Position numbers and translations under genes: made by a program
NCBI RefSeq assembly: GCF_014898055.3
Contig: NW_023605194.1
Coordinates: 96,665,258 to 96,729,257, forward strand
Length of the DNA: 64,000 nt
Source of the DNA: Talpa occidentalis
Lineage: Eukaryota; Chordata; Mammalia; Eulipotyphla; Talpidae
Direction: 5' to 3'
Notes under the pieces: model-generated
Told to the model about the DNA's origin: nothing
What the model saw: the letters and a program-made list of their open reading frames with translations, nothing else
Database searches by the model: none
Shown here: positions 9,660 through 24,273 of the stretch, one piece after another
Position numbering within the stretch: the first letter of the stretch is position 1
Layout of the letters: each line of letters starts with the position of its first letter

Positions 9660-11167
9660 TTAACAGAGACAGAGAATGTTTTGTGATAGAACTATGAAGA
9701 CATTATATCCCCAAATCCATATGGTTGTGCTCAAAACCAAAGCAAGGCTCACAGAGTCCCTTTCACTTCTATATGAGATGTTCTAAAAAGTTACCACATC
9801 ATATTTTTAATAAATTATTAATTTTAGTTAGCATTCCTTAAATCACCACTACCAGTCTAAATTCTTATCTTGAAGAGAGCATGCTATTTAAAAAATAAAC
9901 TTAGTTGACTAGATCAGAAGTCCTTTTCTGGCAATATTTAAGGGGAAGGTATACCGTTTAGATAGGCCCCCATATCTGTGTGTGTGTTGAGGAAGTAGGA
10001 AGAGGAAGAAGCAAGAGAGCCCAGAATTAAGGGCCCAAGAGTTTGAGTGACAATATTTCTAGAAGGCATAGGCCAGACCCAAATGAACCAAGACGAGGGC
10101 ATCTGATCAGCTTTGGAACCAGACAATGGGAGGAATTGGGTGTAAATGAAATAAGTCCTCTGGACACAGCTGGGTCATAGGGGACAGGATGACCAGAGTC
10201 AACAGACTCAAAATCCAATTTTCACCTACTGAAAGTGAAATTCATGAGATTTGCTGATATGGAACTGTAGAGAGTAGGGGGTAGAGAAATTGAAGGTGAC
10301 TCCAGAGTGCTTGATCTGAGAGCAGGAAGGAAGGAATTTCCATCTATTGATATGGCATCAACTGGGAGAGATTTAAGAAGGGGTCAGGTATAGGGCAGAA
10401 GAAGGGATTTGGGTCATTGGCTTTGTCACAGGAAGTTGACTACCCATGAGACATTGAAATGCTGTGGCTCCTCAAGGGAAATCAATTGCCATTGAATCCT
10501 GTGCTCTAGCTTTACATGTAAAATCTATGGAATACATATCCTCCCAGCTCTGCATTGGGTGAAAAGGTGAACATGCTTTCAAAAATAAAACACCACAGAA
10601 CTGGATGATGGTGATAATTTTTACAATCATTAAAATTAAAATCTCAATTGTGAAGAGTGAAAGGAATGCACAGATGGGGAATTTGTTCCCATATGGATAG
10701 TAGGATGGGGACAGAGGAGAAAACAAGCTTGATCACATAGATGTAGAATCATCGCTGCCCTTAGGAATAAGATGTGGCTTTGGAGATGATAACATGCTTC
10801 TTCGGCTGTTTGCAAACTCTAAGTATAAGTCTTTCAAAGCATTTTTTTTTTTTAATTTTGATGCTTCATGATGGAGTTATCCCTAACCAGAAAGATCTGC
10901 TTTTATTTCTAGGAATTATAATTACCTGTGATTCGATTTTTTGAAGAAAACATGACCACCCTTAATTTCATGGTTCTTTAGCCTGATGCTTCAACTCTAT
11001 GTCCTATAATCATATCTTGGGAAAGAGGGTTCTAACCACAAAGAGCTCCCCACCCCCCAAATTGCTGGGGTGTTAGCCGCATCCTTCTGAGAAGTTGGAT
11101 GTGTCTGGTGAATGGAGACCTCCCCTCCTCAAGGGAAAAGAACACAAAGTGATTCTCAGCGTGTCAT
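9660..11167. other. Intergenic DNA without recognisable features
   Basis: About 1.5 kb of unique sequence with no convincing coding potential, SINE or LTR. Confidence 0.5.
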
Positions 11168-11370
11168 CTGATTTACTCAACAATTTCAGTGGATCAAAAA
11201 GTTGGTCAGCCACTGATTTGAATTAAGCTTGCTCATTTCAAAGACAAATATCAGTTAAGAAGAAAATATCAAAAGCGACTATCAGTTAAGATGAAAATTT
11301 CAAGTGGTTTCTCAAGCTGCATTTTTTTGCATGAACAATTCAGTGCCAATCTGAAGAACAAAAGAAGACA
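11168..11370 (+). repeat. Left arm of a near-perfect inverted repeat
   Basis: 203 bp whose reverse complement matches 11629-11831 with 4 mismatches and no gaps by hand alignment (about 98%). The outer end is ctgatttactcaac and the inner end is aaaagaagaca. I see no flanking target-site duplication. The repeated unit is not a repeat that I recognise. Confidence 0.95.
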
Positions 11371-11628
11371 GATGAATTTCACAACACCTGGAGCGTGCCT
11401 GATTTATACACCTGCTTCCAAGACAACGGTGACCCTTGACAGGACCACCTCATGTATTAGCTATCAAATGATCAGTAATCATGCCAAAAGTCCCAGAAAG
11501 GCGAAGCAGAAAGAGAAAGGGAGAGAAAAGTCCATGTTAAACAGGACGACCTGGACAAAGAAGGGAGACCTGGAGAAAGAGCCAGCAAACTGAGAATTCC
11601 AGCACCTCCCTGATTGTCTTCTCCTGAT
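11371..11628. other. Spacer between the inverted repeat arms
   Basis: 258 bp, purine-rich in the middle (agaaagagaaagggagagaa). Not self-complementary. Its right edge carries the first of two tandem copies of cctgattgtcttct. Confidence 0.85.
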
Positions 11629-11831
11629 TGTCTTCTTTTGTTCTTCAGATTGGCATTGAATTGTTCATGCAAAAAAATGCAGCTTGAGAAACCACTTGAA
11701 ATTTTCATCTTAACTGATAGTCGCTTTTGATATTTTCTTCTTAACTGATATTTGCCTTTGAAATGAGCAAGCTTAATTCAAATCAGTGTCTGATCAACTT
11801 TTTGATCCACTGAAATTGTTGAGTAAATCAG
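11629..11831 (-). repeat. Right arm of a near-perfect inverted repeat
   Basis: 203 bp, reverse complement of 11168-11370 at about 98%. Because of the symmetry, the same 27-residue reading frame beginning MKISSGFSSC, with one residue different, opens on both strands (from 11291 on plus and from 11708 on minus). I regard that as a by-product and not as a gene. Confidence 0.95.
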
Positions 11832-12113
11832 TTACATATCCAAATGAAAGTAACTGTCCTTCAACGCACTCTACAGCACTTTAAGTCTTGGAACTTGAGC
11901 GTTTTCGAAGATGGTGAAGGGCAGAGGTCAAAACAGCTAAAGAAATTACAGCTGCCCTGCTTTGCATCTTTGCAGAGATCACGCTCAGTGGGGGGGTGAG
12001 GGATGCTGGAGTGGGGGAGGATTGGGTTTGGGGCTAAGGTTGAGATTTGCGAGTTTACTGAGTGCTTGGAAACGGTTTTTTAAGTCCTCATCTGGGCTGC
12101 TTGGGAATCACTG

Positions 12114-12592
12114 AGTTAGGGGAAAAGGATGTCCTAAAGCTAATTCCATACAGGCTTTGTAGACTCCACCCCCCACCCTAGGCCAAAGCCAAAAGACCCT
12201 GGGAACTCCAAATCCCATCACCACCAAAGGGAAGGTGGCTGGGACCTGAGGGTGGGGTTAAGCAGCCAGGTGTGGTATAAAGCCAGACACGTGGGCTTTG
12301 GGGGGGGGTCCCCCATTTTGGCTCCTCGCCAGCTGGCAGCATCAGAGCAGCTCTGAGAGTGCCTTTGGGTTTCCAGGTCGGGGGATCCGGTAGGATGCAT
12401 TAAAGACTTTATTTCCCTATTTTCTCCCTGAGTTGTACATTTTCCTTATTTCCTTTTCCCTTGTAAATAAACCTTTTATTAACCTTTTGTGTGTGCCTGT
12501 AGTGGACTATTAATAAGTCCCTTTTAAGCGCGCGGGTGAGGATCCACAGCCAGGCAACCCGTTTTATTTTATATCGGGGTTGCCCTATAACA
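12114..12592 (+). mobile_element. Solo LTR, family A, copy 1 (endogenous retrovirus)
   Basis: 479 bp, ends AGTTAGGGG...CTATAACA (first base changed from T to A compared with the other copies). Contains a TATAAA at 12276-12281 and the poly(A) signal AATAAA at 12466-12471 in plus orientation. Flanked by the 4-bp duplication ACTG at 12110-12113 and 12593-12596. A 4-bp duplication fits class I (gammaretrovirus-like) elements. No internal retroviral genes adjoin it, so it is a solo LTR. Confidence 0.9.
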
Positions 12593-12597
12593 ACTGC

Positions 12598-12700
12598 AGT
12601 AACAAAACAGGACAAAAACGAGAGGGGGGGTGAGAGCGAGAGAGAAAGAAAGAAGAAAAGAAAGGTAAAGAAAGAAGAAAATGAAAGGCAAAAAACAAGT
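12598..12700 (+). repeat. Purine-rich (GA/GAAA) low-complexity tract
   Basis: Almost pure purine on the plus strand (gagagcgagagagaaagaaa and similar), directly after the LTR target-site duplication. Confidence 0.75.
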
Positions 12701-14929
12701 GACATCTGGCCTTTCTAGGGAATTTTGATTTTCAAAACTTCATCTCAACTCATTAGTTTCTCACAGATTGGGGCGGTTTGTTCAAATTACTTTTAAAAAC
12801 ATTAAAATGCTGTGTATTTCCAGAGTAATCCTAAAACACCGTCAAATGTGCTCAGTGCTGTTCAGGAACAACCCCAGCCCCAGCAGCTCCTGGAGGAGCC
12901 CAGCGGGGCCTCTGGGGAGCCCCTGGGAAGCAAGAGATGGGGCCCCACCGGGGGTGGCGGTCGAGGGGTGACTGACCTGGGAGAGCGTCTTGTTGCCACG
13001 GGGGAGTCCTGGGAAGACACGAAGATGCCAAACTCATTAGCATCTTTTCATCCCGGAGGAAGCAGGTTCCGCCATAGGAAGTATTTTCTACTCCTTTTGC
13101 TTAAAGTGTCCCTGAGTTAGAGCAACGCCTCGTTTCCTAGGTGGGCAGGGCAGAGGCGCGCGGCTGCCAAGGCTCCAGGCGTCCGCGCCCTGAATAACCA
13201 GATCCGGGTTCCGCCCCCTCCCCTTGCAGAGGAAGGAGAGGACGTGCTCTCTGTCACATGCAAAACAGCAGCCGGGGCCGCAGAAGCCCATCTCCACTCT
13301 CTGATATCTGAGTCCCCCGAGCTTTCCAAAGCACCTTAGTAAATCACACTTAGCATTTTCTGTTTTCCACTACTCAGTGGGATTAGCAGGAAGGGGGGGG
13401 CGGTGGACACTCACTTAGGAAGGGTAAAGAGAGAACTAGCCGAGTTCCTGAGCTGAGTCCCTGGCTCCTAGATCTTCCTCAGGTGCTCTGACCAAGTCAC
13501 TAAAGCAGCCCCTTGGAAATGCCTCCCTCACCCCTCACACACACACACACACACCCCACCCCGCCTCACTTGCAGACACGATCAAGGAGGGAAAACCACG
13601 GTGGCTTTAAGTACAGCATTGCCAGGGGTTTAGTCCTTGGAAAGGACCACCCCAGGGCCAACTGACACACACCTTAGCTGGCCTGGAGCAGGTGGTGCAT
13701 TTTATCTCACCTCCGAATTGCCCTCTGATTTCATGTCTGACACCAATTTTCTTGTCTCAAATTGTGTGAATGATTGTGGCTTACAGTTGAGATTCTCTCT
13801 CACACATATTTCCCTGTGTGTTGGGGGGGTGCGCAGGAAAAAGTCAGAGGTTCTCCCTCCTCTGCCTGTTCGTTTTAACCTCTAATTAAAAGGTGGTTTC
13901 TCCCTTGAGTAAAGGATTAGAAACAAATTAACAAACCAAACCAGAATGAGTAGATGATTCCTTCCTCTCAAACCAGAGATGATTAGGTACAACAGGGATA
14001 GAATTTTAAATCTAAGGTTTCTGTTTTTACTAGTAGTAAAGACAGGAGTTATTTGTTCTGTTGCATCAAAGCATCCAAACGTCCTGCTAGATCTTTTTTT
14101 TTAATGGGCATGGCAAGAAATGGCCTATATTTCACATGAAATGATAAGGATGTGTGTGATTATAGATTGAAAGAATGACGTTCAGCCAAGAGCAAAGGTA
14201 TGAATGGTCATCAATACACAAATGAAAATGTCTTTAATAGCTGCTAAAAACCCAGGCCTCATCTACAGCATTTTGGTGTTTGCATAAAGCCATTTCCTAT
14301 TTAAGACTACTTAGAACTAATCAATTTATTTATTAGAGGTGTCCCTTTTCAAATCATGTGTGTCCTATATCAGAACCTAAGGTTAAAAAAAAATTGTATC
14401 AACTGAGATGGCTTTGACTACCTGACAAAAAAAAATTTAAATAAACACTTTTTCTGTTACAAGTTACCTTAAATCACAAATTAGCTGCCACTACAATGAT
14501 TCCAATTCACTAGAAAAAATTGTATTTCTTTACAAATGAACTAATGCAAGAAATCTAAGACCTTGAGGTATAGCCACCAAGCTTTATAGGAAAAAATATG
14601 GGGATAATATCAAGAGCTATTAAAATGTACACAATACCCTTTAAACACAAAATCCAACCAGGGGAATTACTGAAGAAATACTTAAATAGAAGGCCAAGAG
14701 TGAAATATCCATTGATGAAGATACTCGTTGCCAACATGTGATTTTTTTGTACATATGTTCAAACTTAAATCAGGTCACATGTTACACTTAAATGGGGACA
14801 TCTGATCAAATAAGAACGTATGTGCTGGTAGCAACAGGAAAGAATGTTTAAAACTGGAATTGCTGCAGACTCTCTTGAATAGATGACTACTGGTCATAAA
14901 AGAAATGATCACATGGCTACTATCTTAGG
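12701..14929. other. Intergenic DNA with a weak CpG-rich patch
   Basis: Mostly unique sequence. From about 12880 to 13330 it is GC-rich with about 20 CpG by rough count, below clear island quality. A short CA run lies at about 13538-13560. No gene recognised. Confidence 0.5.
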
Positions 14930-15165
14930 GTAGCCTTAGTAATCCTTAGTTGTTGGTATTACATTCTTATGTGGTTCCCCCAACACTGAATCAGACAGGC
15001 TGGTCTGTGCAATCATGAGAGTACACTGATAGTGGTGATGTGTGACTTTCAAGTCCTCAGTCATAAAAGACATTACGACTTCTTCCTTCATTTCTTGGAG
15101 GCTTTGCCCTAGGGATAGCCAACTGCTGTCCTGTAAATCTCCCCAAGCAGCTCCATGGAAAGGCC
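14930..15165. mobile_element. MaLR-type LTR remnant, left part
   Basis: Phrases such as gttcccccaacactgaatca and ccaagcagctccatggaaagg match the layout of ancient MLT1-type (ERVL-MaLR) LTRs. The sequence resumes at 15639 on the other side of a younger LTR. Diverged; identified from remembered consensus patterns. Confidence 0.6.
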
Positions 15166-15634
15166 TGTTATAGGACAGCCCGATATTGAACGGGTTGCCT
15201 GGCTGTGGGTCCTCACCCGCGCGCTTACAAGGGACTTATGAATACTCCACTACAGGCACACACAAAAGGTTAATAAAAGGTTTATTTACAAGGGAAAAGG
15301 AAATAAGGAAAATGTACAACGCAGGGAGAAAATAGGGAAATAAAGTCTTTAATGCGTCCTACCTGATCCACCGACCTGGAAACCCAAAGGCACTCTCAGA
15401 GCTGGCCAGATGCTGCTAGCTGGTGGAGAGCCAAAATGGGGGACCGCCCCAAAGCCCACGTGTCTGCCTTTATACTCACTTGGCTGCTTAACCCCACCCT
15501 CAGGTCCCAGCCACCTTCCCTTTGGTGGTGATGGGATTTGGAGTTCCCAGTGTCTTTGGCTTTGGCCTGGGATGGGGGTGGAGTCCACAAAGCCTGTATG
15601 GAATTAGCTTTAGGACATTATTTTCCCCCTAACA
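15166..15634 (-). mobile_element. Solo LTR, family A, copy 2, inserted in a MaLR remnant
   Basis: 469 bp on the minus strand, same family as 12114-12592 and 60955-61428. Ends tgttata...ccctaaca as read on plus. 4-bp duplication GGCC at 15162-15165 and 15635-15638. The minus strand carries TATAAAGGC and AATAAA in the same relative places as the other copies. Confidence 0.93.
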
Positions 15635-15638
15635 GGCC

Positions 15639-15875
15639 CACATGGGACGAAATGACCAGCCTACTGGTATGCCATCTTGGAGTTGAATCTGCAGGTCTGT
15701 GAAGCTCTCATCTTACTGCCATCCTATTAGAGACTTAGCATCAAAGCATCCCAACTGAGCCACTCCCAAGTTCCTGATCTGTAGAAACTAAGAAATAAAG
15801 AGTAACTGGGATTGTTTGAAGCACGAAGCCTTGGAGCAATTTGTTATGCAGCTATTGATAACTAATACATATTAA
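15639..15875. mobile_element. MaLR-type LTR remnant, right part
   Basis: Continues the MaLR pattern: catcttggagttgaatctgc, then ttcctgatctgtagaaacta and caatttgttatgcagctatt, ending near gataactaatac, which resembles the MLT1 3' end. The plus strand looks like the sense direction. Confidence 0.65.
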
Positions 15876-16119
15876 TAAATTAATAAATATTAATTTGATG
15901 AAGCATTATGTAGTTATCAAAAATAAGATACTGCTTACAACTTTCCCTCTCCATGCATTCATTCACAGCAAAAAGTTACCTCAGAGATTTCCTAAATCAT
16001 ACCACATTATACTACCACGGCCCTTCTCTAAGTCACCATCTCTATCATCTTCCCTCATCAGAAGTAAAACATCCTTTTAGTTAGTTTCTCCTCTTTGACT
16101 CTTACTTCTTTGTAGTCTC
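15876..16119. other. Intergenic DNA without recognisable features
   Basis: AT-rich unique sequence between two old repeats. Confidence 0.5.
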
Positions 16120-16520
16120 TTGTCTACACAGGAGTCAGAGTGATATTTATAAAACAAAAATCAGACCATGTCACCTTCCCCTGTCTTCAAAATTTCTAAC
16201 TGCATGAAGAGTAAATGGAAACTCCTGATCCACAAGTCCCTGTACAATCAGGCTCTGGCTAGCCTGTCTTGGCCTATCTCCTACTCTTGCTCTCATTCTT
16301 AATGCTCAACAATGAGGTTAAGGCATTTTTCTAGGTCCCAACAGTCAAACTTTCGCATTTACTGTTCCTTCTACCTGAAACACTCACTCCCCAGGTCACT
16401 GCATGTCTGACTTACATCACATGTCACCTACCTATTAATTTTTTTTCTCACTGTCCGCTTACACACGTATGCCAGTGTCATATGCAACTGGGATACTGTC
16501 CGCTCTGCCTTGCCCCCAGA
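16120..16520. mobile_element. Old LINE (L2-like) remnant
   Basis: Contains the recognisable train aatcagaccatgtcacctt, tttctaactgcatgaagagt, and later actgttccttctacctgaaa, in the order seen in ancient L2-type 3' regions. Diverged, so family assignment is tentative. Confidence 0.5.
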
Positions 16521-17755
16521 ACAGTGTCTGCAACCTTAACATGTGGAATGAATGGACATGATAAGTCAACCTATGAGTAAGTAAAAACAATAAAATGTTT
16601 AAAGAACATATAAAAATGAAAATAATATTGACTAAATGGAGGAAGTGTAAATTTTCTCCTTTTTATAAACTTGTCTTTAAATATTAATACATCTTTTAAT
16701 CTTCTTATGCACAAAAAATTATCAATGTTGTAGTAGAATTGAAAAACTACTGATAGAAAAACTACTGATAGTTTCTGAGTCTGTTTCTTTCTTCCCATGA
16801 CACTACTTTCTGACCCTCTGGCTCTCCCTCTGGATGATTTGCTGGAAATTTTCTAGAGGACTAGAAAATGACTCTCCCTGTTCAGCTTGTGTAATTCATG
16901 CACGCCCTTCTACTGAACATTTTTTCCAAGAGGAAAACATACTGAATTTTCCACTGCAATTCCCTTAACCTTTACTATTATATAAACATTATATTAATGC
17001 CCACTAAATGCCAGGTACTTTGTTGAGTGTTATAGCAGGAAACAAATATTTATTTCTTTAGTCACCTTTGAACCCCTTCCCAAAATGATTTGAAATAGCT
17101 TATGACAAGAATACATGTAAGAAGGAAGACAAAGACAAGGAAGAGAAGAAGGAAGACAGGAGCAACTATTGAGAACCATTTAAATGTAAACAGAACTAGA
17201 AAATTGTGAGCGATAGGAAAATACCTCGAGAACCAGCATTCTGAAATTTAATGATCCTTGAATATTAATTTTAAATTCATCTCTGTTCTTAAAAATGTTT
17301 ATTAGTGTATAGAAGTGTTCATGATGTACACCATCCTATGGACACCTTTAGTGAAGGCCTAGTCCCAGAAATCTTCCCCAAGAGAATGATTGAATCTAAA
17401 TCTAAAGGATGAGTAGGAACTGGGTAGCAGGGTTGAGGACAGGCGAGGAAAAATCAGAGACACTAACTGAGAAATGAAAGTGACTATGAAAGGAGAAATG
17501 TGGTGGATTCTAGATACAGTGGGAGTATCGTTAATAGTGTGACAAATCAGACTACTGGGGTTGAGAAGAAACAGGAGTGAATGCCCAGTGTCTAGTTTGC
17601 AGAATTGGATGATGGGGTGGGGTCATTGACAGGGAAAGGGAAAGTCTAGAGAAAGAAGACTGGAGTTGGGGTGGGATATGCATTACAGAAGATAGAGCAG
17701 CACTGACCAAGGAACTAAATTTGAGAAAAAAAAATTGTAAAGACTTCAAGTCCAT
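16521..17755. other. Intergenic DNA before the NEFL 3' end
   Basis: AT-rich unique sequence with a short GA-rich tract around 17100-17160. No gene or young repeat seen. Confidence 0.5.
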
Positions 17756-17759
17756 TTAG

Positions 17760-19535
17760 TTTAGGTTTTTCAGTATTTTATTATGGCACACAGGATAGAG
17801 TATATGGTACAGAGTTCTGACTTCAAGTAATTCTCAACCCAGCCAGCTGTTTCCATTTGACCTGTTCCTTTTTTGTGTGTAATTTGCACCTGTTAGAGGT
17901 CTGACATGTGCAGCAGCCAGTGCTTAATATAAATGTGAAAAGCTTGGTTTCTGAGGTGACTTAGTCTTTACAGAAGCCAACATACTTAGAATCTTCACAA
18001 TGCAAATCCATGCCATCGTGGTAGACAAAGAAATATTTTTCCTATTTGTGCAATCACAAATATTTAACTAGAAATAGGTAGTGTTTAGTAATCAGATTTT
18101 AAATGGAGACTGCTTTCTGGTTAACTTTGGAACTTTTAGAAGTTGTCTAAAGAACAAATTAGTGAACAAAATTCATTGACAAAGCAATTGCCCAAGAACA
18201 GAAGCAGAACAGCACGTAATTCCATCTACATTCCACATCAAGTACAAGAGCTTTCATAACATTGCAGTTGGCAGGGAGGACAGATGTGTATGTTCGATGC
18301 AATGTCCAACCAGTTAGAGCTATCAGTGAAATCCAAGTATTTCCCATAAAGTCATGCAGAACAATGGCAATGTAACACACAGTTATATAATCTCCACCTT
18401 TTATGGCTGATAACAATCTCATTATCTGTATCTGTAATTTTAAACAGGTTTAAAATAGATGACATTTAATGTTATTTAGAGGCAACATACTTAAGCTAAC
18501 AACACACCAAATCATGAGCTCAGGATTATAGGCAACACATTTCCAATGGCAAATAATCTTTGATGTCCTTATTCTATCCAAAACTATAAATTAATAGAAA
18601 ATCATTCCCTCTGATTATGTAATTTGCTGGGAGTTCAACTTCTCATATTTAGATTTTACTAAAATGTGGATATAATGGATGGAATTCATGTTCATATTAT
18701 GTTTATTACTGTATACTAGTATTAAGAGGACTTGTTTACTATAAAAAGGTATATTTATCAGATAAATTCAAATGAACAGTACCCAAGAAGCCCTTCCTCC
18801 ACCTTAGGGTAGAGCAAAATGTATTATTATTTAGAAAAGAAGTATATTTATGGGGTGAAGTGTATTGTTCTTCATTAAAGAAGAACCCCCAATGACTCTC
18901 ATTTACTGAAGTTTATTATAAGTAAAATTTTTGAAGGGAGAGATTTCTGAATGGTCATAATTGTATCCCTCAGTGTTACCAATTAAAGGAGAAAATGCAT
19001 TGTAATTATTAAAATTTTAACTTAACATTTGGAAGACAATTATCCACTTGACTTATATTGATGCCTTATTTACTATATTTTAATTAATTCAATAACCACA
19101 GCAAGAAATGTCATTCAGTGTAACTTTATTTACTATTTATTGCACATAATTCGAGGTCTTGAATTTCTAACCATCAAAGGTTCAGAGAACTATTTTCCCA
19201 TAAAGTTTAACAGTAACATTAGTGAATTCATTTATTCATGTGGTTTTTTTATTGTAAACATCTGAATGATTCACATTGCCATAGATCCTGAACTCATAAG
19301 CATGGACCATGCACAGGCTGGCAGCAAGCCAGGAAGCCACTCTGCAAGCAAACAAGTACTCTGCATAAGGAGAAAAGTCATAGCACAACATTGAATGTCC
19401 AACCTAAGTCATCTCAGCATTATACATATATTGACTTCTTAATTCATATAGTATCTGGAACTCAACTGGTTGGTTGGTGATGGGTTGACCTGATTTTGGG
19501 AGAATTATTCCTGGAATAATTAAGGAAAGGGGGGT
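17760..19535 (-). other. NEFL: NEFL 3' UTR
   Basis: From the NEFL stop to a minus-strand AATAAA at 17777-17782, about 1.76 kb, AT-rich and free of SINEs. A long 3' UTR is normal for NEFL, and this region in known species controls message stability. The endpoint is inferred from the poly(A) signal; earlier AT-rich positions could also be used. Confidence 0.6.
17777..17782 (-). terminator. NEFL: Probable NEFL poly(A) signal
   Basis: Reads AATAAA on the minus strand, in the context CCATAATAAAATACTG. It is the distal-most good signal before unrelated intergenic sequence. Confidence 0.55.
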
Positions 19536-23841
<4,306 letters not shown>

Positions 23842-23992
23842 TCAGGTCTCCATATCCCGGTGCCTCCGAGACCCTCTGCCCGCTCATCCCGCCCCCTCCC
23901 CACTCGGGTCCACCTGCAACTTTCTGCTCTGGTGAGGGGCAGTGCCGATGACAAGTATGCGGTGTATAAGGAGGAAAGTTTTACGTTTCTTT

Positions 23993-24259
23993 CTTTTCTT
24001 TTAAGATTTATTTATTTATACAAGCACTGGGTACAGTCAGAAGCGCGGGAGGGTGAAAGAATCTACCAGAGCCAGAGCGGGGAGCAGAGCAGGCAGAGGA
24101 CACTGCTGAGGGGAGCAGCGGGCGGCAAGAGAGGTCTGCGCGCCATGTGGGGCCCTCCTCCTGTGGCCAGGGAGCAGCCGGGGGTTGAACCGGTGGTGCA
24201 GAGGCTGCGGGCAGCTTCGCAACCCAGCGCTCAAACGCTGCGCCACCGGGGAGGCCCAG
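23993..24259 (-). mobile_element. tRNA-derived SINE, type 1, upstream of NEFL
   Basis: Full-length type 1 copy in the same orientation as NEFL, about 450 bp upstream of its TATA box. Duplication tttacgtttcttt at 23980-23992 and 24261-24273. Confidence 0.92.
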
Positions 24260-24273
24260 ATTTACGTTTCTTT

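Noticed and set aside
11291..11708. Two related short proteins encoded on opposite strands of the palindrome
   Set aside because: They share their first 27 residues only because the arms are inverted copies; no support as coding.
12593..15165. Provirus bounded by the two family A LTRs near 12 and 15 kb
   Set aside because: The LTRs are in opposite orientation with different duplications; the sequence between them shows no retroviral genes.
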